11,642 nt of DNA from Actinomycetota bacterium (GTDB lineage: Bacteria > Actinomycetota > Actinomycetes > Streptosporangiales > Streptosporangiaceae): the NCBI GenBank assembly GCA_003168295.1, contig PMST01000562.1, positions 1 to 11,642 on the forward strand, in the 5' to 3' direction. A program made the translations under genes and the position numbers. Below, one piece after another: positions 1 through 6,637 of the stretch (within the stretch, counting starts at the first letter, position 1; each line of letters begins with the position of its first letter). Under the pieces are notes generated by a model. The model had not been told where the DNA came from, did not search any database, and was given only the letters and a program-made list of their open reading frames with translations.

Positions 1-299
1 GTGGCGGCGTGCACCAAGGTGGCCAGGACCGGGCCCGGGTGCAGCTGGTGCGCGGTGCCGTCCTGGCCGAACCCGGCCCCGGAGATATCCTGCGCGGTCA
101 GCTCCTCCCCCGCCGTGGCCGCGGCCATCAGCTCCCCGAGATAGGCCGCACCGTCCTCCTCATCGGACCACGAGGGCTCCGGGGCGCCGTCGTCCCCGCA
201 GGCCGGGACCGGCCGCGACCCGGAGCCGGCTGACCCGGACCCGGAGCCGGAGGGCTCGGGGGCGTCCGGGTCGGGCGCGGGGGACGGGGCCGGGGGCAT
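1..299 (-). CDS. DUF222/HNH-endonuclease-family (13E12-repeat type) protein, N-terminal part
   Basis: Partial minus-strand gene; its ATG is at 299-297 and it runs off the left edge after about 99 codons. A purine-rich ribosome site (GAGAGGTGG in sense) lies 3 nt before the ATG. The first ~30 residues are a low-complexity Pro/Asp/Ser/Gly linker partly encoded by short repeated DNA (GACCCGGAGCCGG occurs twice near 220-270). Then come a PACGDDG motif, an acidic patch, an ELMAAATAGEELTAQDI segment and a GQDGTAHQLHPGPVLATLVHAA segment. This order, especially the 'PGPVLA-L-HAA' lead-in, resembles the region before the DUF222 domain of actinobacterial HNH endonuclease-like 13E12 proteins. These are often multicopy and poorly characterised. 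The HNH motif would lie outside the window, so the nuclease part is inferred. The reading frame is sound; the family call is moderate because only the variable N-terminus is visible. Confidence 0.6.
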   Translation of the reverse strand, partial: MPPAPSPAPDPDAPEPSGSGSGSAGSGSRPVPACGDDGAPEPSWSDEEDGAAYLGELMAAATAGEELTAQDISGAGFGQDGTAHQLHPGPVLATLVHAA

Positions 300-538
300 G
301 AACCACCTCTCGTTCGGGAGAAAAGAGGAAGGGGGCTTGGGAACAAGAATACCATATCTTTGGTAACTATTCGAGTTTTAACGGATCTTTTTTCGACACT
401 ACGGCGGCTGGCGGTTCCGGATCCTGGCGGCACCGCCGGCGATGGTGAGCTGGCAAGGAAGCCGGGTAAGGCTGGAGTTGGCGGGTGCTTCCTGCTCACG
501 GCAGTCTTCCGGTGCGGGTGGCCTGCACTTTCTGTCTG
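300..538. promoter_or_regulatory. Intergenic region with AT-rich patch and inverted repeat upstream of the DUF222-like gene
   Basis: This 239-bp gap lies upstream of the DUF222-like gene and downstream of the GlxA-type regulator, both on the minus strand. Positions about 340-395 are clearly AT-rich in an otherwise GC-rich window, as expected of a promoter. Inside is a perfect 5-bp inverted repeat, TACCA (350-354) and TGGTA (361-365), around a 6-nt centre: a possible operator or chance. Nearer the regulator, AGGAAGC (456-462) can pair with GCTTCCT (487-493) over a 24-nt loop; it could be a weak terminator for the regulator but has no T-run. I could not assign convincing -35/-10 boxes and see no gene here. 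Confidence 0.35.
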
Positions 539-1582
539 TTAGCTGGCGCGCCGGTCCTGGAAGGTGCGCCGGTAGGCCTGGGGGCTGGTGCGCACGGCCC
601 GGCTGAAGTGCTTCCTGAGGTTGGCGGCCGTGGAGAAGCCGCTTTTTTCCGCGACGGAATCTATCGGCAGGTCGCTCATTTCGAGGAGCCGCTGGGCGAG
701 CTGGACACGCTGGCGCACCAGCCACTGATACGGGGTCGTGCCGGTGCTGGCCAGGAACCGGCGGGCGAACGTGCGGGGGCTCATGGCGGAGCGAGCCGCC
801 AGGTCTTCGACGGTTATCGGCTGGTCCAGATGCTCCTGGAGCCAGCTGACGGTGCCGGCGAACAGGCTGGCGCTGTCGAGTTCGGGCATCGGCGCCTCGA
901 TGTACTGGGCCTGGCCCCCGTCGCGCTGGGGCGGGACCACGAGCTGGCGGGCGAGCTGGGTGGCGATCTCGGTGCCGTGATCCTGGCGGACCACGTGCAG
1001 GCACAGGTCGATGCTGGCGGCGCTCCCGGCTGAGGTCAGGATGTCGCCCTCGTCGACGAACAGCACCCCCGGGTCGACCGTCACGTTCGGGTGCCGGCGG
1101 GCGAACTCGTCGCATTCCGCCCAGTGCGTGGTGGCCCGGCGGCCGTCGAGCAGCCCCGCGCCGGCCAGGGCGAATGCACCGGTGCACAGCGAGATGATGC
1201 GACTCCCTCGGGCGTGAGCCTGCCGCAGGACGTCCAGCAATTCCGCTGGGACGCACTTGAAGGACACCGTCGGCAGCACGATCACGGTGTCGGCAGTGCG
1301 GATTCGGTCCAGTCCGTGGGCAGGCAGGATCTGGAATCCGCTGCCGGTTGTCACCGGCCCCGGGGTGATGCCGCAGACGAAGGAGTGGTACCAGGGAACG
1401 CCGAACGTCGCCGCCCACTCCTCGCCGAAGACGTCGCAGGCGACACCCAGCTCGAAGACGGTGACCCCGTCGTAAACCACGATGGCGACGGCATGAGCGT
1501 CACGGCCCGGCCCGAGGGCCCGGCCTGCGGCGGTTCTGTCTTTCCGCCCGGCCAGGCCCAAGTTGGCAGGATAGTCGCGCAT
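539..1582 (-). CDS. GlxA-family transcriptional regulator (DJ-1/PfpI domain plus AraC-type DNA-binding domain)
   Basis: 347 residues, close to the family's usual size. Residues about 30-215 form a class I glutamine-amidotransferase-like (DJ-1/PfpI) sensor domain. It opens with AVAIVVYDGVTVFELGVACDVF and carries the family signature SLCTGAFALAGAGLLDGRRATTHW around Cys133, the nucleophile-elbow position. Residues about 245-345 are an AraC/XylS double helix-turn-helix (ITVEDLAARSAMSPRTFARRF, then the second helix pair ending GFSTAANLRKHFSRAV). In this family the sensor usually binds a small metabolite rather than acting as an enzyme; Pseudomonas ArgR, GbdR and CdhR are examples that sense arginine, betaine or carnitine. 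The ATG at 1582 has an AGGA about 9 nt upstream and gives a ~30-residue extension before the conserved domain, so a shorter product is possible. It is divergent from a ureohydrolase gene 52 bp away, its likeliest target. The effector is unknown. Confidence 0.93.
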   Translation of the reverse strand: MRDYPANLGLAGRKDRTAAGRALGPGRDAHAVAIVVYDGVTVFELGVACDVFGEEWAATFGVPWYHSFVCGITPGPVTTGSGFQILPAHGLDRIRTADTVIVLPTVSFKCVPAELLDVLRQAHARGSRIISLCTGAFALAGAGLLDGRRATTHWAECDEFARRHPNVTVDPGVLFVDEGDILTSAGSAASIDLCLHVVRQDHGTEIATQLARQLVVPPQRDGGQAQYIEAPMPELDSASLFAGTVSWLQEHLDQPITVEDLAARSAMSPRTFARRFLASTGTTPYQWLVRQRVQLAQRLLEMSDLPIDSVAEKSGFSTAANLRKHFSRAVRTSPQAYRRTFQDRRAS

Positions 1583-1634
1583 ATTGTCAATCCTGCCACT
1601 TACCCGAGCCGATGTCGAGGTACACGATAGGGAT
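1583..1634. promoter_or_regulatory. Divergent control region between the GlxA-type regulator and the ureohydrolase
   Basis: Only 52 bp separate the two divergent start codons, so promoters and operators must overlap each other or the coding ends. ATTGTCAAT at 1583-1591 is a perfect 9-nt hyphenated palindrome lying against the regulator's start codon, a plausible autoregulatory site but short enough to be chance. The ureohydrolase ribosome site is TAGGGA just before 1635, unusually close (2 nt) to its ATG. I could not identify firm -35/-10 boxes. Confidence 0.4.
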
Positions 1635-2552
1635 ATGACCACAGACCAGCTGCTTCGCGGGGTGGCACCGGTGAATCCCCTCATCATCGAGGTGCCATCT
1701 CCTCTTGGCCTCCGGCCGGACGGCGTGCAGAGCGCTCCCGGCGCGCTGCGGACGGCAGGGCTGCATGCGCGCCTCGGCTCGGCTGATGAAGTGCGCGTTG
1801 ACGTACCGCCGTACTGCGATGTCCGCGATCCGGAGACAGGAGTCCTGAATCCGCAGGGGGTCGCGGAGGTCGCCCAGAGCCTGGCCGCTGCGGTGGATTC
1901 AGCGCTCGACGGCGGCCGGTTTCCGGTCGTGCTCGGCGGTGACTGCAGCATCGTGCTCGGGCCTATGCTCGCCCTGCGGCGGCGCGGCCGTTACGGCCTT
2001 GTCTACATCGACGGCCACGCCGACTTTCAGCACCCCAGCGACGAGCCGACCGGCGAGGTCGCATCGCTCGACCTCGCCCTGGTGACGGGGCGCGGCCCCG
2101 GGATCCTCACTGACCTGGACGGGCTGCGGCCACTCGTCCGGGACGAGGACGTCGCGCTGGTCGGCTACCGCGTGTTCGGCGACAACGACCACGTTCTCGC
2201 CGAGCACGTTCGCGACACGGCCATCACGGTCGTTGACGGCCCGGAAGTCCGCGCAGGCGGCGCGGCCAGCGCCCTGGGGAAAGCTCTGGCCGCGGTCACC
2301 CGTCCAGGTGTCGAGGGATTCTGGGTGCACCTCGACGTCGATGTTCTCGACGATGACCTGATGCCTGCCGTCGACTACCGCCACCCCGGCGGCCTCAGCT
2401 GGGAAGAAGTCGCGCAGATTCTCCGCGGCCTGCTGCACGCCGATGGCGCGCGCGGCCTTGAGGTCACCATCTTCAACCCGCGCCTCGACCCCGGCGGAAA
2501 CCACGCCCGGCAGCTCCGCGACCTCATCACAACTGTCGTCCCCGGCCGTTAG
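1635..2552 (+). CDS. Arginase/agmatinase/formiminoglutamase-family ureohydrolase
   Basis: 305 residues, normal for a binuclear-manganese ureohydrolase that removes urea (or formamide) from a guanidino or formimino substrate in the cytoplasm. The metal motifs are in order: GGDCS (residues 101-105), DGHADF (126-131, supplying Asp126, His128, Asp130) and HLDVDVLD (232-239, supplying Asp234 and Asp236). Glu276 in LEVTIFNP matches the guanidinium-binding glutamate of arginases. The first metal ligand, usually His in GGDHS, is Cys104; such GGDCS variants occur in actinobacterial arginase-like proteins, and their substrates are not settled by sequence. The ATG at 1635 is chosen because TAGGGA precedes it and the next residues reach the conserved IIEVPSPLGL start; a TTG at 1584 would overlap the divergent regulator's upstream edge. 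Arginase, agmatinase, guanidinobutyrase and formiminoglutamase all remain possible. Confidence 0.9.
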   Translation: MTTDQLLRGVAPVNPLIIEVPSPLGLRPDGVQSAPGALRTAGLHARLGSADEVRVDVPPYCDVRDPETGVLNPQGVAEVAQSLAAAVDSALDGGRFPVVLGGDCSIVLGPMLALRRRGRYGLVYIDGHADFQHPSDEPTGEVASLDLALVTGRGPGILTDLDGLRPLVRDEDVALVGYRVFGDNDHVLAEHVRDTAITVVDGPEVRAGGAASALGKALAAVTRPGVEGFWVHLDVDVLDDDLMPAVDYRHPGGLSWEEVAQILRGLLHADGARGLEVTIFNPRLDPGGNHARQLRDLITTVVPGR

Positions 2553-2572
2553 GACGCACCTTCGAGGCCGGC

Positions 2573-3175
2573 TTACGCTGAGGCCGGGCTCCCGACCACC
2601 AGGCCCCAGGCTTTCGCCACTGGCGTGGTGGCACCATTGGCAAAGGTGAGGACATACGCCTGATTCGCCCCCGGCGCTATCTGGACGCTGACCTGGTAAA
2701 CATTCACGTCGATGCCCGCCTTCACCGGGACGCCAGTCATGTCGACAGTCAGGTCGGGGTTCGGCGTGCCGGGCACGATCCCGGACAGCGGTGGCTGCTG
2801 CGGAGCGGCCTGGGTGAACCACTGCTTGACTTCCGGGTCGTAGTTAATGATGAGGTAATTCAGCGCGCTCACCTTGGTGGTTTTCAGGGTTGATTGCTGC
2901 AGCAGCTTGAGCTGGGCCGCGTTCTCCTGGGAGACATACATATCGATTTTCAGCGGGTCTCCGACGCCACCGTTCCACTCGAACTGCGCTATGACGCCGA
3001 CCACGGTCATTTCGGCCCCGGTCTGCGGATTGGTGACGGTCAGGTCGGCGCTGAGAGCCTGGGGCAAACCCAGGCCGGCAAACGCTGTCACGTAGCCGAC
3101 GCGCTGATGCTCGTTCGGATCCGGGATAAAGCCATCGGTCATGTCACACGCATAGTTGAACGGAACGCTCGCCAT
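2573..3175 (-). CDS. Conserved hypothetical protein, soluble and probably beta-rich
   Basis: 200 residues from an ATG at 3175 preceded by a strong ribosome site (GGGGAGGAC in sense, 6 nt spacing). I do not recognise a named domain. The protein has no signal peptide and no hydrophobic segment long enough for a membrane helix. Alternating hydrophobic/polar stretches (YVTAFAGLGL, LSADLTVTNP, AEMTVVGVIAQFEW, KIDMYVSQENAAQLKLL, VNVYQVSVQIAP, YVLTFANG) suggest beta strands, with a Pro-rich loop near 122-140. It contains a single Cys (residue 10). The layout faintly recalls beta-sandwich inclusion-body (PixA/AidA-type) proteins, but I cannot support that assignment. It converges on the ureohydrolase with a 20-bp gap and diverges from the secreted esterase across 285 bp, so co-regulation with the esterase is possible but unproven. 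Confidence 0.8.
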   Translation of the reverse strand: MASVPFNYACDMTDGFIPDPNEHQRVGYVTAFAGLGLPQALSADLTVTNPQTGAEMTVVGVIAQFEWNGGVGDPLKIDMYVSQENAAQLKLLQQSTLKTTKVSALNYLIINYDPEVKQWFTQAAPQQPPLSGIVPGTPNPDLTVDMTGVPVKAGIDVNVYQVSVQIAPGANQAYVLTFANGATTPVAKAWGLVVGSPASA

Positions 3176-3460
3176 GATATGTCCTCCCCATCGGTTGCGG
3201 CTGCCACCGCTTTTGCCTCCCCTACGATCCAAACCGTACAAGCGGCACCCCGGCTCAGGAAGGCCCATCTTTCGCCGAATTAAGTATGTCGGGGACACCC
3301 GGTTATCGCCCGGTCAGGTGCTCCTGGTGTCGGATTGCCGCCAGCCAGTCACTGGACGGAAAGGGACGAGCGGGTCGGGCCAGCGAGGTGCCACACTGCT
3401 CCGGCAGCATGACAGGCTCGCTGCCCAGGCCGGACGTCACGCCTTAAGGAGCCACATTCA
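3176..3460. promoter_or_regulatory. Divergent intergenic region between the hypothetical gene and the esterase
   Basis: This 285-bp region must contain promoters for both flanking genes. Visible elements: TGTCGGGGACA (3287-3297), a short hyphenated palindrome; two direct copies of CCCGGT at 3298-3303 and 3309-3314, offset by 11 bp or one helical turn; and AGTCACTGGACGGAA (3347-3361), also found before the P450 gene. The esterase ribosome site is AAGGAG at about 3446-3451. No gene of its own is supported here, and no consensus promoter boxes could be placed with confidence. Confidence 0.4.
3347..3361 (+). repeat. 15-bp direct repeat, copy 1 (upstream of the esterase)
   Basis: AGTCACTGGACGGAA lies about 100 bp upstream of the esterase start. 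A copy differing at one base (AGTCACTGAACGGAA) lies immediately before the P450 gene at 5327-5341. Occurrence in both upstream regions suggests a shared regulator site, but chance is not excluded. Confidence 0.4.
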
Positions 3461-5257
3461 ATGCGGAAGCTGGTACGGCATCGGAGCGCGGCCTACGTGG
3501 CCGCGGCGCTGTCCATCATTTTGGCCCTGGCGGTGTCCGTCGGGGTGGCCCAGGCGGGCCCCGCCCACGTGGGGCATGTCGCCGCGAACCGAGTCCAGAC
3601 GTCCGATCGGGTGATTTCGAACGTCACGGCCGGTGCGGTGATCGCGCCCGCCGAGTCGTGCGCCACCATCGGGCAAGCCGACTTCAGCACCCTGGCCGGC
3701 GCATCCACCACCATTCTTTCCGCGACGCCCGTCTCGGCGAGCAACAATACGCTGGGGAACTACGCCGGGTGTGAGATCAGCGGCCTGATCGCACCGCAGA
3801 TCCAGTTCCAGCTCATGCTGCCGACGCAGAGTTACCAGGGGAAGTACCTGCAGCTCGGCTGCGGCGGCTACTGCGGAACGGACACCTTGAGCACCCCGGC
3901 GGCCAGCTATGGCTGCGTACCCGTGACCACCGGCCAGTTCGCCGAGGCGACGGACAACGAGGGTCACGCGGGCGCCGTTTTCAGCGGGGCTTTCGCCGCG
4001 GACCTGAACTTGCGGGTGGACTTCGGTTACGCCTCCGAGCACGCGCTGGCGGTGGCCGCCAAGGCGATCATCGCGGCCTTCTACGGCCATAGGCCAGCCG
4101 AGTCGTACTTCGACGGCTGCTCGCAGGGCGGTCACGAAGGACTACTGGAAGCGCAGCGCTACCCGGCCGACTTCAACGGCATCATCGCCGGGGCTCCCGC
4201 CTCGATCCTCACCCCGCTCAACATCTTCTACCAAGGCTGGAATGCGCTCGCCAACACCGGGCCCGGCGGTCAGCCCATCCTGACCGCGGCCGATCTGGCC
4301 CCGCTGCACGCGGCGGTGGTCAAGGCCTGCGACACGCTGGACGGCACCAAAGACGGGCTGATCGCCGATCCGTTCGCCTGCCACTGGAAGCCGCAAAGCA
4401 TCGAGTGCGCACCCGGACAGACGTCTACCTCGGCGAACTTCTGCCTGACGGCGGCGCAGGTGAGCACGGTCAACAAGCTCTACGACGGACCGACGACCAG
4501 CAGCGGCCAGCTGCTCTACCCGGGCTGGGAACTGCGCGGCTCAGAAGACAACTGGACGCCGTGGATCGTCCCAGCCAGCGGACCTGAGTCCGCTTCCGTC
4601 GACTGGGGCATCGCCACCCAGACCATCAAGTACCTGATGAACCCCAGCGCCGAGCCGGATCTGACCATCAACGACATCCAGTTCACCAGCGCCTACTTCG
4701 CCAAGCTGATGAAGGAAACCGCGGGCATCTACGACGCGACCGACCCTGACCTCACGGCCTTCCGTAACGACGGCGGGAAGCTGATCCTGTGGCAGGGCCT
4801 GGCCGACCCGGCCATCTCCCCGGTCGGCACCATCGCCTACTACCAGGCGGTGCAGAACTACATGGGCGGCCCGGCGCAGACGCAGGAATTCGCGCGGCTG
4901 TTCATGCTGCCCGGGGTCGCTCACTGCGGCGGCGGGGACGGGCCCGACTCCTTCAACGGCCTGGGCGCGCTGGTGAACTGGGTCGAGAAGGGACAGGCCC
5001 CGACCAGCTTCGTGACCAGCAAGGTGGTTAACGGCACTGTCACCCAGACCCGGCCGGTATACCAGTACCCGCTGATCGCCGTCGACACCACCGGCGGTCC
5101 GATCACCGAGGCGTCGAGCTACACGCCGCATCAGCCGCCGGTGTACTTCGACGCCAACGTCAAGTGGGCGGGCAGCTTCAGCCCCGGCTACGAGCAGGTC
5201 TGCGGCTGGTCCGACGGCGCGTGGGTCTGCCGGCCGGGCAAGGCCGGGCCGCCCTAG
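3461..5257 (+). CDS. Secreted tannase/feruloyl-esterase-family hydrolase
   Basis: 598 residues, usual for the tannase/feruloyl esterase family (PF07519), alpha/beta-hydrolases that cleave aromatic-acid esters such as feruloyl or galloyl esters; MHETase belongs to the same family. A signal peptide is clear: MRKLVRHR, then a hydrophobic core (residues ~11-30), with likely cleavage after AQA (residue 32). The family's CS-D-HC catalytic signature is complete: Cys220-Ser221 in FDGCSQGGHEG, Asp449 in LWQGLADPAISP, and His488-Cys489 in PGVAHCGGGDGPDSF. The two cysteines normally form a disulfide holding Ser and His together. DTLDGTKDGLIADPF (291-305) fits the family's calcium-binding loop. AAGGAG precedes the ATG. 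The gene lies just upstream of a P450/Rieske O-demethylation operon, which suggests release of methoxylated phenolic acids outside the cell. The exact ester substrate cannot be read from sequence. Confidence 0.93.
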   Translation: MRKLVRHRSAAYVAAALSIILALAVSVGVAQAGPAHVGHVAANRVQTSDRVISNVTAGAVIAPAESCATIGQADFSTLAGASTTILSATPVSASNNTLGNYAGCEISGLIAPQIQFQLMLPTQSYQGKYLQLGCGGYCGTDTLSTPAASYGCVPVTTGQFAEATDNEGHAGAVFSGAFAADLNLRVDFGYASEHALAVAAKAIIAAFYGHRPAESYFDGCSQGGHEGLLEAQRYPADFNGIIAGAPASILTPLNIFYQGWNALANTGPGGQPILTAADLAPLHAAVVKACDTLDGTKDGLIADPFACHWKPQSIECAPGQTSTSANFCLTAAQVSTVNKLYDGPTTSSGQLLYPGWELRGSEDNWTPWIVPASGPESASVDWGIATQTIKYLMNPSAEPDLTINDIQFTSAYFAKLMKETAGIYDATDPDLTAFRNDGGKLILWQGLADPAISPVGTIAYYQAVQNYMGGPAQTQEFARLFMLPGVAHCGGGDGPDSFNGLGALVNWVEKGQAPTSFVTSKVVNGTVTQTRPVYQYPLIAVDTTGGPITEASSYTPHQPPVYFDANVKWAGSFSPGYEQVCGWSDGAWVCRPGKAGPP

Positions 5258-5273
5258 CCGGGGCGACTGGCAC

Positions 5274-5305
5274 GCTGCTTCGCCATCGCAGGCCGGCGAA
5301 GCGGC
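5274..5305 (+). terminator. Stem-loop between the esterase and P450 genes
   Basis: GCTGCTTCGCC (5274-5284) pairs with GGCGAAGCGGC (5295-5305) to give an 11-bp stem with one T-G wobble and a 10-nt loop, starting 17 nt after the esterase stop. There is no T-run, which is common in high-GC actinobacterial terminators. It may end the esterase transcript or reduce read-through into the P450 operon. Confidence 0.55.
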
Positions 5306-5326
5306 GCGGGAGTCGATCGTCTGCTA

Positions 5327-5341
5327 AGTCACTGAACGGAA
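5327..5341 (+). repeat. 15-bp direct repeat, copy 2 (upstream of the P450 gene)
   Basis: AGTCACTGAACGGAA matches the copy at 3347-3361 at 14 of 15 positions. Here it overlaps the GGAAG that serves as ribosome site for the ATG at 5348, so a protein bound to it could also block translation, or the likeness could simply reflect the ribosome site. Confidence 0.4.
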
Positions 5342-5347
5342 GACCGC

Positions 5348-6577
5348 ATGCGTGCGGCCGGCGGGCCGGCTGACACTGGGCTGATGAGCGAGCAGTGGCT
5401 GGATGAGATCTCGGTTGACCAGCTCGAGAACGATCCCTATCCCGTGTTCGAACGGCTCCGCCGGGAAGCCCCGATCGCGTGGATCCCGTCGGTGCAAGCC
5501 AACATCGCCAGCACCTGGCAGGAATGCTGGCAGATCGCCAGCGACTTCGATAACTTCGGCGGCACCACCGACCCGGCCAACGAGCACGTATTCGGCCAGC
5601 CCAACATCCTGTCCGTCGACGGCGAGCTGCACGCCGGCCTGCGCGCGATGATCGATCCGCAGCTGCGTCCCCGTGCGGTCCGGCAGTACATCGAAGACCT
5701 GGCCCGGCCCATCGTCCGCGAGGTGGTGGCCGGCCTGCCCGAGACTGGCCCGGCCGAGCTGATGGCTCAGTACTTCGAGCCGATCAGCGTGCGCGCCCTC
5801 GGCGACCTGCTGGGCTTTAAGGACGTCGACTCCGGCACCCTGCGGCACTGGTTCCACGACCTCAGCACCGGCTTCGCCAACAAGGCGCTGCACCCGGAGG
5901 GATTCGCCGTCTCCGACGCCGTCAGCGCGGAGATCAGGGCGATCGTGGACCCGAAGCTGGCCCGGCTCAGCCGCGAGCCGGACGACAGCAGCCTGTCCCA
6001 CTGGCTGCACGACGGCATGCCCGAGGGCCAGACCCGCCCGCCCGAGTACATCTACCCGACGCTTTTCGTCATCCTCCTCGGCGGCCAGCAGGAGCCGGGG
6101 CACGGGGCCGGGTCCACCCTGCTTGGCCTGCTGTCCAATCCGGACCAGTTGCGCCGCGTGGGACAGGAGCCGAACCTCATCCCCAAGGCCATCAACGAAG
6201 GGCTCCGCTGGTGCGCCCCGATCTGGACCACGCTCGGGCGCAGCCCCTACCGTGACGTCGAGCGGGCCGGCACCAAGATCGCGGCGGGCAGCCACATCCT
6301 GCTGGCGTACGGCTCGGCCAACTGGGACGAGACCGAGTTCGAGCGGCCCGACGTGTTCGACATCGACCGCGCTCAGCATCCGCACATGGCGTTCGGTACC
6401 GGCCAGCACGCCTGCGCGGGCAGTTCCTTCGCCCCGAACCTGATGCGGATCGCGCTCGAAGAACTCCTGCAGGCCTATCCCCGGATCGAGCTCGACCCCG
6501 GCCAGGAGTCATCCATGTGGGGCTGGATCTTCCGCGGACCGCGCGAGCTGCACGTCAGGCTGACCGTCCGGGGCTGA
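5348..6577 (+). CDS. gcoA: Cytochrome P450, GcoA-like (CYP255A-type) aryl-O-demethylase
   Basis: 409 residues, the size of a bacterial class I P450. The haem-binding loop is FGTGQHACAG with Cys356 as axial ligand, and the K-helix ExxR is Glu284/Arg287. The I-helix reads LLGGQQEPGHG (243-253): Glu-Pro replaces the usual acid-Thr pair, as in GcoA, the guaiacol O-demethylase of Amycolatopsis. From memory of GcoA the likeness runs the whole length (DEISVDQLENDPY near the start, SHWLHDGMPEGQTR, YGSAN, MRIALEEL, FRGP). The three phenylalanines that clamp the aromatic ring in GcoA (75, 169, 395) have counterparts at Phe82, Phe176 and Phe395. The likely reaction is oxidative removal of an O-alkyl group from a methoxy- or ethoxyphenol, giving a catechol and an aldehyde. 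GGAAG sits 5 nt before the ATG; an ATG at 5384 (MSEQWLDEI) is an alternative start. It needs an electron partner, probably the next gene. Confidence 0.9.
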   Translation: MRAAGGPADTGLMSEQWLDEISVDQLENDPYPVFERLRREAPIAWIPSVQANIASTWQECWQIASDFDNFGGTTDPANEHVFGQPNILSVDGELHAGLRAMIDPQLRPRAVRQYIEDLARPIVREVVAGLPETGPAELMAQYFEPISVRALGDLLGFKDVDSGTLRHWFHDLSTGFANKALHPEGFAVSDAVSAEIRAIVDPKLARLSREPDDSSLSHWLHDGMPEGQTRPPEYIYPTLFVILLGGQQEPGHGAGSTLLGLLSNPDQLRRVGQEPNLIPKAINEGLRWCAPIWTTLGRSPYRDVERAGTKIAAGSHILLAYGSANWDETEFERPDVFDIDRAQHPHMAFGTGQHACAGSSFAPNLMRIALEELLQAYPRIELDPGQESSMWGWIFRGPRELHVRLTVRG

Positions 6578-6629
6578 CCGTCGGAGACTGACCGCCCGGG
6601 GCTGACCGCCCGGGACTGACCGCGAAGGA
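6560..6629 (+). repeat. Five tandem copies of a 14-bp repeat across the P450-reductase junction
   Basis: Units begin at 6560, 6574, 6588, 6602 and 6616, each starting CTGACCG. Units 1, 3 and 4 read CTGACCG(T/C)CCGGG(G/A); unit 2 has TCGGAGA and unit 5 has CGAAGGA after CTGACCG. The P450 stop codon (6575-6577) is inside unit 2, and the last unit supplies the AAGGAG ribosome site of the reductase. Each unit holds a TGA, but the 14-bp period shifts frame each time. This looks like a minisatellite produced by slippage; it sets intercistronic spacing and may fold through its CCCGGG cores. Confidence 0.9.
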
Positions 6630-6637
6630 GCTGCCTG

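Noticed and set aside
399..1418. A 339-codon minus-strand frame overlapping the GlxA-type gene
   Set aside because: It is Arg/Pro-rich and out of frame with the conserved DJ-1 and AraC domains. I considered a frameshifted regulator, but the domain-bearing frame is continuous from 1582 to 539.
1899..2822. A 307-codon minus-strand open frame opposite the ureohydrolase
   Set aside because: It overlaps both the ureohydrolase and the hypothetical gene, which have good ribosome sites and family motifs or composition. This frame shows none.
3176..3460. Small plus-strand frame or RNA gene in the divergent gap
   Set aside because: Open frames here are shadows without ribosome sites, and no tRNA-like or riboswitch-like fold was apparent by eye.
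5324..6409. A 361-codon minus-strand open frame opposite the P450
   Set aside because: The opposite strand encodes full P450 motifs. This frame has no domain and crosses the intergenic stem-loop region; it is a GC-rich shadow.
6560..6629. CRISPR-like array
   Set aside because: The 14-bp units are contiguous with no spacers and no cas genes nearby; it is a tandem repeat.
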